A DNA stretch of 64,000 nt from Thiotrichaceae bacterium UBA4486 (GCA_002389045.1 DGNS01000009.1:480462-544461); one strand, 5' to 3'. Positions 16,289 to 25,058 are shown, counted from the first letter of the stretch. A program made the numbers and translations. Notes: generated by a model from the sequence alone, not told the origin.

Positions 16289-16726
16289 ATGAACGACAAG
16301 CATTCAAAACCGGTACATTCCGGCAGTTGTCTGTGTGGTTCAGTTCGCTATAGCATCGAGGGCAAATTAAGAGATGTCGTGAACTGTCATTGCAGGCAAT
16401 GTCAAAAGACACACGGCAATTATGCTGCCTATACCTCTGCAGAAACCGCGCAAATTATTTTTATCGAGGACAGTGGTTTGAAATGGTATAAATCTTCCGG
16501 ACATGCTCAACGCGGTTTTTGCCGGGAATGCGGAGCCAGCCTGTTCTGGCGGCCGACGGGAAAAAATTATACCTGCATTTCCGCGGGAACACTGGATCAG
16601 CCAACCGGTCTTGCAACTACCCGTAATATATTTGTAGCGGATGCCGGTGATTATTATCATCTGGATGAGTCACTGGAAAGCTTTCCGGGCTCGATGCAAT
16701 CATGCAGTGACCGACCGGAAAAATAA
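16289..16726 (+). CDS. GFA/CENP-V family zinc protein
   Basis: The 145-residue protein has the GFA zinc-binding pattern: GSCLCGSVRYSIEG, then NCHCRQCQKTHGNYAAY, then GFCRECGASLFWRP. These supply the cysteines for the two zinc sites. The family is named after glutathione-dependent formaldehyde-activating enzyme, but most members have no proven function. It follows the second amidotransferase by 28 bases and is probably co-transcribed. A link to formaldehyde or thiol adducts would fit the FolD and flavoprotein genes nearby but is inference. Confidence 0.87.
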   Translation: MNDKHSKPVHSGSCLCGSVRYSIEGKLRDVVNCHCRQCQKTHGNYAAYTSAETAQIIFIEDSGLKWYKSSGHAQRGFCRECGASLFWRPTGKNYTCISAGTLDQPTGLATTRNIFVADAGDYYHLDESLESFPGSMQSCSDRPEK

Positions 16727-16812
16727 CGACTCCCGGACACAGCCCTGACATTGCATAGCTTTCCGGATGCATGGGCCTTTAGCGCGGTATTTTCAGATGA
16801 ACAGCAGCCGGG

Positions 16813-17574
16813 TCAGCTGTATTTTTCCAGTATCCAGTCTGTCACGGCACTGATGTTATCCAGGCAAAGGCCCTTGCCTTCCAGTTGATCCTCATCGCCC
16901 TGCCGGTACTTGCCGGTTCGTACCAGGATCCCCTGAAGCCCCGCTTCCAGGGCGCCAATCACATCCGATTTGACATCATCACCCACCATTACCGTCTGCC
17001 CGGGGGAGCACCCTATACTTTCAACTGCGGCATGGAAAAATCCGGGAGCAGGTTTGCCGAGAATAATGGCTTTTGTGTCTGCGGCGTATTCCAGTGCAGC
17101 AACATAGGGGCCGATATCCAGGCTCAGACCATCGGCTTCCCTGAAATACCGGTTGTTGCCCATTGCCAGCAATGTCGCGCCTTCCATCAACAGGCGAAAC
17201 GCCGAATTCATATGCGCATAGGAAAAACCGTCCGCGGCATCGCCAACCACAACAGCATCCTTTCTATCCCTGATCAAACCGGAAAATTCAGGCTCCAGGT
17301 CCGGGTGTACAAGCAGAAAAGGGGACAGATTTTTTGCACTGAGATAATTGTATGTAGCGACAGGGGCTGTAAACAAATCCCCTTCATCGATATCAAATCC
17401 CATCCTGGAAAGTTTTTTCAGGATTGCGGAACGAGGGCTACGCGTTGTATTTGTCAAATAGCGAACAGGCACATTTTCATTATCAAGCCGTTCAATCGAA
17501 GTCAATGCGCCCCGCAAAACCTCATCGCCGGTGTAAAGTACACCGCTCAAATCCAGTAATACTCCCTTGATCAT
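16813..17574 (-). CDS. HAD-superfamily IIA phosphatase (NagD/LHPP-like)
   Basis: The protein is 253 residues from the ATG at 17574, chosen because GAGGTGA lies just upstream; an ATG 15 bases earlier lacks this. Motif I is LLDLSGVLYTGD: the nucleophile Asp is present, but the second Asp of DxDG is Ser (DLSG), as in LHPP and TIGR01458 proteins. Motif II is YLTNTTRS, the catalytic Lys is in AIILGKPAPGFF and motif III is MVGDDVKSDVIGA. It is a cytosolic phosphatase of unknown substrate. The divergent 17749 gene is 174 bases away. Confidence 0.84.
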   Translation of the reverse strand: MIKGVLLDLSGVLYTGDEVLRGALTSIERLDNENVPVRYLTNTTRSPRSAILKKLSRMGFDIDEGDLFTAPVATYNYLSAKNLSPFLLVHPDLEPEFSGLIRDRKDAVVVGDAADGFSYAHMNSAFRLLMEGATLLAMGNNRYFREADGLSLDIGPYVAALEYAADTKAIILGKPAPGFFHAAVESIGCSPGQTVMVGDDVKSDVIGALEAGLQGILVRTGKYRQGDEDQLEGKGLCLDNISAVTDWILEKYS

Positions 17575-17748
17575 ATTTTCACCTCGCAAATACCGTGTTT
17601 CACGGCTTTTCGAACAAGTGTTACATAATATAGAATGAATATAATTTATATTTTAGAGGTATGACTTTGGTTGTATTGAAAAAAAGCCACAGGCATTCTA
17701 TAAATGGCAACCTGAATTTTGAGCAACAGTTCACCAGGTGATTAGATT

Positions 17749-18303
17749 TTGAATACCGCAACGAGTGATACAGGCTACGACTTTCTGTACTGGCAATGCC
17801 GGATCAGGCAATATTCGATGCGCCAGGGTGATGGCAGGCCCACACCGGGGATGTGTCCGACCGTTACACTGGAAGACGGCAGGGATCTCGGGCAAATTAT
17901 TACACTGATGAATAAATCATCCCCGGAGCATATAACTGCCCAGTTCAAACATATGGTGAAAAAAACGCAGGATCCCATAGAGCGCTGGGAGAATGCAATT
18001 CGCCACCTGTCGGAACGCTATTACCAGGAACCGAAAAGTTTCTCTGATCGTCTTACCGCCCTGTTCGGTCCAGATTCACTGGTTTGCAAAAAATTGCTGG
18101 AAGCATCCAGATGCACACTGACATTCGAACAGAATCGGCAACGATTTCGCATCCCCTGCGAGGTTGTCAACCTGGAGGAAAATGATCCGGAATTCCAGGC
18201 CACGCTCTGGCACAACAGTATGTTTAATCCATCCATTCCCGGGAATATCCAGGTACTGGCCTTTATCCCCAGATGGTCTGAAGCCGAGTCGGAATCAATT
18301 TAA
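17749..18303 (+). CDS. Conserved hypothetical protein
   Basis: The 184-residue protein starts at TTG 17749, supported by a good AGGTGA at 17736-17741 with 7-base spacing. The N-terminus is FLYWQCRIRQYSMRQGDGRP, followed by a segment with conserved-looking features (HMVKKTQDPIERWENAIRHL, SERYYQEPKSFSDRLTALFG). The C-terminus is ENDPEFQATLWHNSMFNPSI. There is no signal peptide or membrane helix. I have the impression of a family found in other proteobacteria but know no function. It converges on the deformylase gene with 30 bases between the stops. Confidence 0.65.
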   Translation: MNTATSDTGYDFLYWQCRIRQYSMRQGDGRPTPGMCPTVTLEDGRDLGQIITLMNKSSPEHITAQFKHMVKKTQDPIERWENAIRHLSERYYQEPKSFSDRLTALFGPDSLVCKKLLEASRCTLTFEQNRQRFRIPCEVVNLEENDPEFQATLWHNSMFNPSIPGNIQVLAFIPRWSEAESESI

Positions 18304-18333
18304 TAAGCGGATTTCGTGTATATATAAAGCAGA

Positions 18334-18906
18334 TCAGCTACCGTATTTCGCTACTATATCCCCGGCCTGCTTGCGGAATGCAGATTCATGATATTTTTCG
18401 AACTCGTCCCAGGTACACAGTGTCCTCGTATCCTTTACCCTGTCCGGAAAAAGGATCCCTTGCAGATGGTCGTATTCATGCTGAAATGTCCCGGCCGTTA
18501 ATCCCCTGGCAACGATATCGATTGCGCTACCGGACCTGTCTAATCCCTGAATTCTGATTTCAGTGCAGCGTTCCACAGCTCCACGCAGATTCGGCACTGA
18601 CAAACAGCCTTCGTAATTCAGAAAAAAATCATCACTCAGGAATTCAATTTCAGGATTGATGATTACTGTAAGCGGGATATCGGGTTTGTAGGGATAACGC
18701 GGATTATCCTTTACTTCAACGACAAAAACCCGCCAGGGCACAGATACCTGGTTGGCAGCAATTCCGGCACCGCTGGCACTGTGCATAGTGTCAATCAAAT
18801 CATTGATGAAGACCTGGATCCTGTCCGAGGTGATTTCATCCAGTGGGATTTCTGTCGCCACCTGACGCAGCACGGGATCGCCGATTTTTGCAATTTCGTG
18901 AATCAA
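18334..18906 (-). CDS. def: Peptide deformylase
   Basis: The 190-residue protein has the three deformylase motifs: GAGIAANQV (GxGxAAxQ), YEGCLSVPN (EGCLS, whose Cys binds the metal) and FQHEYDHLQG (the HExDH metal site with catalytic Glu). It removes the formyl group from nascent N-termini. It is not linked to fmt or to the usual def-fmt-rsmB cluster, so it may be a second copy; a role on other formylated molecules is possible but speculative. It lies on the same strand as the acyl-CoA synthetase gene, whose stop is at 19000. Confidence 0.9.
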   Translation of the reverse strand: MIHEIAKIGDPVLRQVATEIPLDEITSDRIQVFINDLIDTMHSASGAGIAANQVSVPWRVFVVEVKDNPRYPYKPDIPLTVIINPEIEFLSDDFFLNYEGCLSVPNLRGAVERCTEIRIQGLDRSGSAIDIVARGLTAGTFQHEYDHLQGILFPDRVKDTRTLCTWDEFEKYHESAFRKQAGDIVAKYGS

Positions 18907-18999
18907 CTTTTCAACTCTCCCGGTAATATTGCGGGTAATCAGGGCTCAAATTTCTGATGATGTAATTAACGAACATGGCCACCCGCTTGCATCATCCGT

Positions 19000-21696
19000 T
19001 CAGCCACATTCCTGCAGGCTCCTGTTCTCGTCCAGTACCAGCGTCAACTCTACTATATTGTCACCCGGGTTTGACATGGAGAAACCGAATTCTTTTGCCA
19101 GTTTGCGCATTGACAGGTTGCTGTCCAGTGTCTGACCGATTAAACGCCGGGTTTTTTTACTCCGGCAATAATCAATCATCTTCTGCATGAGCACGCGGCC
19201 CAGACCGTTACGCTGGTAGTCGGAGCGGACCAAAATGGCAAACTCGGCGTTGATATTATTGGCATCGAAATTGGCACGGATGACGCCGATGGTATCGCCC
19301 TGGTTATCGAGTTTGCCCAGTTTGACAATAAATGCCATCTCCCGGTCGTAGTCTATTTGCGTAAATCGGGCCAGGTTTTCATGATCGATTTCACGGACAT
19401 AATGCATGAAGCGGTAGTAAAGATCCTGCGGCTCGACCCTGGCAATAAAATCATGGTGGCTGGGCTCGTCCTCGGGCTTGATCGGCCGGATAACGATATC
19501 CTCACCTGATGCCAGCACCGTGCATTCCTCAAGCTCGCGCGGATAAGGACTGATGGCCAGGTGTTGCCCACCCTTTCTGACGGCACGGGCAATGCGGATC
19601 CGGGCATCCAGCGCGACAACGCCCTTGCTGTCCGCGAACAGCGGATTGATATCGAGCTCCATTATCTCCGGGTGATCGACCACCAGCTGCGACACCTTGA
19701 CCAGGGTCAGTAAAATGGCGTCCATATCGACTGCGGCAATATCCCGGTAGCCCTTCAACAGACGGCTGATGCGGGTGCGATCGATCAGTTCACGCGCAAG
19801 TTTCATATTCAGCGGCGGCAGACTGACCGCCCGATCCTTGACGATTTCCACCGATGTACCGCCTTCTCCGAACAGGATGACCGGACCAAAGACCGGGTCG
19901 GTGGTGCAACCGATGATCAGTTCGTGGGCATTGCTGTGGGTGATCATTTCCTGAACGGTAAAACCATCAATACGTGCATCGGGGAAATGATGCCGCATTT
20001 GTGACAACATGCCTTCGGCCACGGCTTTCAGGATCTGGTCGGATTCGATATTAAGGATCACGCCCCCGGCGTCACTTTTGTGCGAGATGTCATCGGACAG
20101 GATCTTCAGCGCCACCGGGTATCCGATTTCACGGGCAGCCGCTGTGACTTCATCAACGTTACGCGCAACGACGGTCTTCACGGCCGGGATGGTATAGGCC
20201 TCGAGGATCTCCTTGGCCTCGGATTCGTTCAGCATCTCCCGGTTCTTGTCGAGCGCCGCCGAAATAATGTCACGGACGTGATGGCTCCCGGGTGTGAACT
20301 GTTCCGGTATCGACGCCGGTGTTTCAATCAGGCTGAGCTGGTTCTGGTAAAATTCGTGCAGTTGGAGAAATGCGCGAATGGCTTCCGAAGGCGTGTCGTA
20401 ATGGGCCACATTGGCCTGCTCGAAGATCTCGTTGGCGCTGGCCACGGCATCGGCGCCCATCCAGCAGGTCAGCACCGGCTTCTTTGCCTCCTTGATGACT
20501 TCCACGACGGCGCGAGCGACTTTTTCATTATCGATAATAGCCGCGGGCACCAGCATAACGAGGACAGCGTCATAGCCGGGATCCTGCATCAGGATCTTCA
20601 GGCTGTTGACATAACGTTCGGCGTCACCGTCACCGATGATATCGACCGGGTTGGCCTTTGACCAGTTAGCGGGCAAAACCCCGTTCAGTTCATCGATCGT
20701 TTTTTCCGATAGTTCCGCCAGTTGTCCGCCATTGGCAATCAGTTCATCGGTTGCAATCACGCCGGCGCCACCGCCGTTGGAGAGAATGACCAGGCGATTG
20801 CCGCGCACCTTGTTGACGTGGGCCAGGGTTTCCACGGCATTAAACAGGTCACTGATGGTATTGACCCGCAACATGCCGGCGCGGCGAATGGCGGAATCAA
20901 AGATCTCATCACTGCCCGCCAGGGCGCCGGTATGACTGGCCGCGGCTTTGGCGGCTTCACTGGAACGGCCGGACTTGATAATGATGACCGGTTTGTTTCT
21001 GGAAGCCGCCCTGGCCGCGGACATGAATTTACGCGCCTCCTTGATGGATTCAACATACATGAGAATCCCGCGGGTGTTGCGGTCACTGCCCAGGTAATCA
21101 AGAAGATCCCCGAAATCCACATCGGCACAATCTCCCGTGGAAATAAAATGCGAAAAACCGATGCCGCGGGAGCGGGCCCAGTCCAGTATGGTCGTACACA
21201 GGGCGCCGGACTGGGAAATCATGGCCAGCTTGCCTTCCAGTGCACTGGTATGGGCGAAACTGGCATTGAGGCCGATGCCGGACACCAGAAGTCCGACACA
21301 GTTGGGGCCGAGGATGCGGAAATTCCATTGCCGGGCTGCATCCAGCATCTGTTGTTTCAGACCCTTGCTGTCGTGGTTCTCGTGAAAACCGGCGCTGATG
21401 ACTATTCCGGCAAAACACCCTTTCCTGCCCAGTGCCTCGATAATCTCCGGCACGGTGTGCGCCGGGGTACAGATCACAGCGAGATCGGGAACCCGTGGCA
21501 ATTCCTCGATGCTATTGTAGGCCAGCACACCATGAACCGTGGCGTACTTCGGATTCACGGGCATGATGGGTCCTGAAAACCCGCCGTTGAGCAGATTCTG
21601 CATGATCACATTGCCCAGAGTGCCCTGCGTGTCGGATGCCCCGATCAGCGCGACCGAGGCCGGATTGAATAATTTATCAAGATTAATAATGCTCAT
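19000..21696 (-). CDS. ADP-forming acyl-CoA synthetase fused to GNAT acetyltransferase (Pat-like)
   Basis: The 898-residue fusion has a CoA-binding and ligase domain at the N-terminus (FNPASVALIGASDTQGTLGN, HTSALEGKLAMISQSGALCT), with the phosphohistidine region near AAASHTGALAGSDEIFD. An ATP-grasp domain lies at about 480-700 (AREIGYPVALKILSDDISHK, SDAGGV). A C-terminal GNAT domain occupies about 730-890 (HDFIARVEPQDLYYRFM, RSDYQRNGLGRVLMQKMIDY). This is the layout of protein lysine acetyltransferases such as E. coli PatZ (YfiQ), which acetylate acetyl-CoA synthetase. In PatZ the synthetase part is inactive; whether it is active here is undecided. Confidence 0.9.
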   Translation of the reverse strand: MSIINLDKLFNPASVALIGASDTQGTLGNVIMQNLLNGGFSGPIMPVNPKYATVHGVLAYNSIEELPRVPDLAVICTPAHTVPEIIEALGRKGCFAGIVISAGFHENHDSKGLKQQMLDAARQWNFRILGPNCVGLLVSGIGLNASFAHTSALEGKLAMISQSGALCTTILDWARSRGIGFSHFISTGDCADVDFGDLLDYLGSDRNTRGILMYVESIKEARKFMSAARAASRNKPVIIIKSGRSSEAAKAAASHTGALAGSDEIFDSAIRRAGMLRVNTISDLFNAVETLAHVNKVRGNRLVILSNGGGAGVIATDELIANGGQLAELSEKTIDELNGVLPANWSKANPVDIIGDGDAERYVNSLKILMQDPGYDAVLVMLVPAAIIDNEKVARAVVEVIKEAKKPVLTCWMGADAVASANEIFEQANVAHYDTPSEAIRAFLQLHEFYQNQLSLIETPASIPEQFTPGSHHVRDIISAALDKNREMLNESEAKEILEAYTIPAVKTVVARNVDEVTAAAREIGYPVALKILSDDISHKSDAGGVILNIESDQILKAVAEGMLSQMRHHFPDARIDGFTVQEMITHSNAHELIIGCTTDPVFGPVILFGEGGTSVEIVKDRAVSLPPLNMKLARELIDRTRISRLLKGYRDIAAVDMDAILLTLVKVSQLVVDHPEIMELDINPLFADSKGVVALDARIRIARAVRKGGQHLAISPYPRELEECTVLASGEDIVIRPIKPEDEPSHHDFIARVEPQDLYYRFMHYVREIDHENLARFTQIDYDREMAFIVKLGKLDNQGDTIGVIRANFDANNINAEFAILVRSDYQRNGLGRVLMQKMIDYCRSKKTRRLIGQTLDSNLSMRKLAKEFGFSMSNPGDNIVELTLVLDENRSLQECG

Positions 21697-22068
21697 AGAT
21701 GTATCCCTGCGTTACCGTATGCAGATAAGATACGACAATTATGGGCGCTTTTTGTTGCATAGCAACAATTTTCCACTCTCATTATCCGCAGATGTCTGTT
21801 AACAATAGATGGCTCACCACAACTTATCCATTCTAAACATGGGGTTATGTTCATTCGCAGCCAGGCCGGTCGGATTCATCCAGAACCTCTGTGTTTCTGA
21901 TGATGAACTAAAAAACGGCATGGCGCGGCCCGATTCTGACATCACGGTAACCCTGTCAAGGTGCCGCAACAACCCGCACAGATGACCTGGATCAAACACT
22001 GTATGCTGGTTTATGCGAGCATTCAGGCGTGGTAACGTTGCCGCTTTTCAAACCAACAACAAGGCATC
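21697..22068. other. Intergenic region, nothing clear
   Basis: These 372 bases separate the divergent Pat-like gene and the c'-like cytochrome gene. Short open frames are present but lack starts or resemblance to known proteins, and no strong palindrome or terminator was seen. It presumably holds both promoters. Confidence 0.5.
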
Positions 22069-22530
22069 ATGAAAAAAATCTTTACATTCACGCTTCTCAC
22101 ACTGGCCCCCCTGTACATTATTGCCGCGGACAGTACCGTCGGACGAGAACAGACAACCGCTGCGCATGCGATTGCCAGTGAACGGCTGAGTAATATCATG
22201 CAGAATCTGAATCAGACCGTCACCAACACCAATGATCCGGATAATATTCCCGAAGAGATCATAGAGCAGGATATGGATGATATGCGCGAAGCCGTGGAGG
22301 AACTGTTATTCCATGCCGAGATGCTGTCCACGGAAATGCCCGGACCCGACCTCGATGAAACCGGTATCGTGACTTTCCGGGCACTGGCCGGGCAACTCTA
22401 CACGGAAACCCTGAACATCAAGCAAATCGCCGAAAATTACAGCGTCACCGATCAGGAATTATTGTATTCCGCCTACCAACGCCTGTACCAGACCTGCGCC
22501 GCCTGTCACGATCTGTACCGCGATCCCTGA
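22069..22530 (+). CDS. Cytochrome c'-like periplasmic haem protein
   Basis: The 153-residue protein has a signal peptide (MKKIFTFTLLTLAPLYIIAA), a mostly helical body rich in Glu and Met, and one haem site, CAACH, close to the C-terminus (YQTCAACHDLYRDP). A C-terminal CxxCH in an all-helical protein is the hallmark of cytochrome c' and c556, which bind NO/CO or carry electrons. The TetR and metallohydrolase genes follow on the same strand, but with an operator between, so they may be separately transcribed. Confidence 0.78.
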   Translation: MKKIFTFTLLTLAPLYIIAADSTVGREQTTAAHAIASERLSNIMQNLNQTVTNTNDPDNIPEEIIEQDMDDMREAVEELLFHAEMLSTEMPGPDLDETGIVTFRALAGQLYTETLNIKQIAENYSVTDQELLYSAYQRLYQTCAACHDLYRDP

Positions 22531-22593
22531 TCAGCCGGTCCCGGAACGTACAGTCTTCCGGGCAGGTTTGACAGATCACACTCATCCTGGTAA

Positions 22594-22613
22594 TCTACCT
22601 ACCAGTAGGTAGA
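22594..22613. promoter_or_regulatory. Perfect palindromic operator before TetR gene
   Basis: TCTACCTACCAGTAGGTAGA is an inverted repeat with 9-bp arms and a 2-base centre, ending 4 bases before the start codon of the TetR regulator. A palindrome of this size at this place is what an autoregulated TetR-family repressor would bind. Confidence 0.8.
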
Positions 22614-22617
22614 AATC

Positions 22618-23208
22618 ATGAGCGATACCAGACAACATATAATCGAAATAGCCACCCGGCTGGTGCAGGAAAGGGGCTATAATGCCTTCAGTTACAACGA
22701 CATTGCTGATGAGCTGGGTATAAAAAAAGCCAGCATTCACTACCATTTCCCCACCAAGGCCGGTCTGGTCAAAACCATCATGTCAGCCTACCGCGAACAG
22801 CACCGCCAGGCACTCGCGAATATCGATCGACAAACTTCCAGCCCGCTGCAGAAACTCAGGAAATTCGCCGGTCTTTTCAGCAAGACCCTGGGCGAGGATT
22901 ACATCATGTGCCCGAGCGGTATGCTGGCCAGCGATGCGGGTGCGCTGCCGGAAGAAGTTCTCCGTGAAGTGCACGCATTTTTTACCGACAGCGAGACCTG
23001 GCTGGGCAAGGTACTCAATGACGGCCGCAAACAGGGCAGATTTCACATCAACGGCAGTGTTGCGGATTATTCCAGAACCCTGTTTGCCGCCTTTGAAGGC
23101 GCCCTGCTTGCCGCCCGGGCATTTAATGACCGAAATCGCCTGAATACTGCCAGCCGCAACCTTATCAATTCACTACTGATAAAAAACCGGACAGGAGCTT
23201 TAGCATGA
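22618..23208 (+). CDS. TetR family transcriptional regulator
   Basis: The 196-residue protein has an N-terminal TetR helix-turn-helix (GYNAFSYNDIADELGIKKAS, IHYHFPTKAGLVKTIM) and a ligand domain with two Cys (MCPSGML; the other is not obvious). The N-terminal layout and the CPSGML segment recall the AcuR/NemR group, which sense electrophiles. It starts 4 bases after the perfect palindrome and its stop overlaps the metallohydrolase start (ATGA), so it very probably represses itself and that gene. Confidence 0.9.
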   Translation: MSDTRQHIIEIATRLVQERGYNAFSYNDIADELGIKKASIHYHFPTKAGLVKTIMSAYREQHRQALANIDRQTSSPLQKLRKFAGLFSKTLGEDYIMCPSGMLASDAGALPEEVLREVHAFFTDSETWLGKVLNDGRKQGRFHINGSVADYSRTLFAAFEGALLAARAFNDRNRLNTASRNLINSLLIKNRTGALA

Positions 23209-24146
23209 AGTCCAACTTCAAACTGTATTGCATTGTTACTGCATTTTTGAGCCTGCCTGGCCTGAATGTGACGGCATCAGATACCACGGGTACCGCGTTT
23301 AATCTCGACGAAGTCGCGCCCGGCATTTATGTACACAGCGGCGTTCATGTCCCCTTCGAGGATCCGCAACACGATGATATCGCCAATACCGGTTTTATTA
23401 TAGGTAACGATTGTGTTGCCGTCATCGATACCGGCGGTTCCGTCAGGGTCGGACAACAACTGCTCGATTCGCTGAAGAGCGTAACCGACAAACCGGTTTG
23501 TTATGTCATCAATACCCATGTTCATTTTGATCATGTCCTCGGCAATGTTGTCTTTAAATCCGGGGATACGAAATTTGTCGGTCATACTGATCTGGCCGAT
23601 GCCATGGCCGCCAGTAGCGGTTTTTTTATCGAGGAGTTTCGTGATGATCTCGGCGAGTACGCCAATGCCGATGGCATCGTCGCCCCGACAGTGCTGGTTG
23701 AAGACACCCTGGAACTGGATCTCGGTGATCGTGTATTACTGTTAAAAGCCTGGCCGGTTGCCCACACGCATACCGACCTCACCGTGCTGGACAGAAAGAC
23801 CAATACACTGTGGCTTGCGGATTTACTGTTTATCGAGCGTATACCGGCCCTGGACGGCAGCCTCAAGGGCTGGCTCGCGGTCATCGATCAACTGGAAAAG
23901 GAACAGTACGCCACCATCATTCCCGGTCATGGTCCCGTGGTCAGCGACTGGCCGGAGGATCTCAAGCCGCAAAAGCAGTACCTGACCATGCTGCTGGAGC
24001 AAATCCGCAAACGCATTGCCGAAGGCGCGTTCATGGAGGAAGTGGTTGAAACCGTGGGTGAGCAGGAAAAACAGGACTGGCTGTTACATGAACAACACCA
24101 TAAGCGCAACGTCACAAAAGCGTTTACAGAACTGGAATGGGAGTAA
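23205..24146 (+). CDS. Secreted metallo-beta-lactamase-fold hydrolase (quinoprotein relay type)
   Basis: The 313-residue protein has a signal peptide (about 1-25) and the zinc site NTHVHFDHVLGN (HxHxDH), with further ligands in PVAHTHTDLTV, LWLADLLFI and IPGHGPVVS. It resembles the 'quinoprotein relay system zinc metallohydrolase' family and SoxH, usually found beside PQQ-alcohol dehydrogenases or other periplasmic quinoproteins. No quinoprotein dehydrogenase lies in this window; the c'-like cytochrome is upstream. It is translationally coupled to the TetR gene, so its expression is probably induced by that repressor's ligand. Confidence 0.85.
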   Translation: MKSNFKLYCIVTAFLSLPGLNVTASDTTGTAFNLDEVAPGIYVHSGVHVPFEDPQHDDIANTGFIIGNDCVAVIDTGGSVRVGQQLLDSLKSVTDKPVCYVINTHVHFDHVLGNVVFKSGDTKFVGHTDLADAMAASSGFFIEEFRDDLGEYANADGIVAPTVLVEDTLELDLGDRVLLLKAWPVAHTHTDLTVLDRKTNTLWLADLLFIERIPALDGSLKGWLAVIDQLEKEQYATIIPGHGPVVSDWPEDLKPQKQYLTMLLEQIRKRIAEGAFMEEVVETVGEQEKQDWLLHEQHHKRNVTKAFTELEWE

Positions 24147-24158
24147 TTGCCGTGGCAT

Positions 24159-24551
24159 TCAGGAACGCCGGCTTTTTTTCGATTCTTTCAGATAGTTCCT
24201 GAGATGCTCTTCTTCGACCGCATCGATGACCGGTTCCAGTTTTTCAGGTAATACGTATTCCTTGTAGACGAGGCCGTTCCTTGTCAGTTGCTCCCGGAAA
24301 TTTTTCATGATTTTTGACATGAGTTGACTGATCGCGGCCTTTTGCATACCGGTGTCATCGATCACGCTCTGCCTGGAATCTCCTTTTACCAGGATCCGGT
24401 AAGCGACTTCCCTGGATCGGTCCCTGATCCTCAGGCCCTTTATCGCCAGTTTAAACTGTTGCTCATTCATACAGGACAGATCATCAGCAAAGAGATCGGA
24501 AAAATCCGGATTTTCAATAGCTTCCAGAAAGTTACGCATTATAGGCATCAT
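24159..24551 (-). CDS. KorA/TrfB-like DNA-binding repressor
   Basis: The 130-residue protein aligns by eye with plasmid RK2 KorA (TrfB). FKLAIKGLRIRDRSREVAY corresponds to the first helices, and QSVIDDTGMQKAAISQLMSK to the helix-turn-helix that ends in the AVSQ element. YKEYVLPEKLEPVI corresponds to the VTAVLPEHQ dimerisation strand. KorA proteins are repressors of plasmid replication and transfer genes. Here the gene sits in a chromosomal context without other plasmid functions. It is divergent from a small gene, with a perfect 12-bp palindrome between them. Confidence 0.65.
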   Translation of the reverse strand: MMPIMRNFLEAIENPDFSDLFADDLSCMNEQQFKLAIKGLRIRDRSREVAYRILVKGDSRQSVIDDTGMQKAAISQLMSKIMKNFREQLTRNGLVYKEYVLPEKLEPVIDAVEEEHLRNYLKESKKSRRS

Positions 24552-24660
24552 CCCGTTACCTGACTAATTCTATCCCGCACGGCAGGAACACAAACCGGAA
24601 TCCGATCTGTATTATATATATACCAGTTATTATATACTTGATCTATTCATGTTATATAAA

Positions 24661-24672
24661 TAAACTAGTTTA
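24661..24672. promoter_or_regulatory. Perfect palindrome TAAACTAGTTTA between divergent genes
   Basis: A 12-bp perfect palindrome in an AT-rich stretch (24610-24680), 24 bases before the 24696 start and about 110 bases before the KorA-like start. KorA of RK2 binds a 12-bp palindrome of similar composition (GTTTAGCTAAAC), so this is a candidate operator for the adjacent KorA-like protein. Confidence 0.45.
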
Positions 24673-24695
24673 GTATAGTCAGCAGGGAGAATTTC

Positions 24696-24902
24696 ATGGA
24701 TGAATCCAGAAAAGAGGAGCTGTTCAGCGCCATTTACATGGCGGCGCAATTCGGATTTCACCTCGCCGCACGCAAGGCATTCGAGGCCAGTATGGAAGAG
24801 ACGGTGTCGAGTTCACTGGAACGGATTATAAAAATCCTTGAGCAGCAGCAAACGATTAAACTGGCAAAGAGGACCGGCGTGGATTTTGATGAGCCGGATT
24901 GA
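24696..24902 (+). CDS. Small helical hypothetical protein
   Basis: The 68-residue protein is preceded by AGGGAGA. It is mostly helical, with a coiled-coil-like second half (SSLERIIKILEQQQTIKL) and an acidic end (DFDEPD). It is divergent from the KorA-like gene and shares its control region. I do not recognise a family. Confidence 0.5.
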   Translation: MDESRKEELFSAIYMAAQFGFHLAARKAFEASMEETVSSSLERIIKILEQQQTIKLAKRTGVDFDEPD

Positions 24903-24996
24903 CGGTCCGGGGCAAGCGTTTCCAGGGGACACCCCCGGATAACACAGGCACGTTACCGGCCTGATACTCTTCCGGGTAGCTGCTCCAGGTATATAG

Positions 24997-25031
24997 TGCA
25001 ATCAGCCACCGGCAAAGGGTGGCTGATTGCA
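24997..25031. terminator. Strong hairpin downstream of TonB receptor gene
   Basis: A perfect stem of 13-14 bp (GCAATCAGCCACC and its complement, 24998-25030) with a 7-base loop lies 28 bases past the stop of the receptor gene. It has no clear U tract on either strand, so it may be a 3'-end stabiliser or a weak terminator for both convergent genes. Confidence 0.5.
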
Positions 25032-25058
25032 AACTGTGATGGAACCTGGAACTGTTAT

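Noticed and set aside
24159..24902. KorA-like gene and small neighbour as a toxin-antitoxin pair.
   Set aside because: They are divergent, not in an operon, and the small protein has no toxin features.
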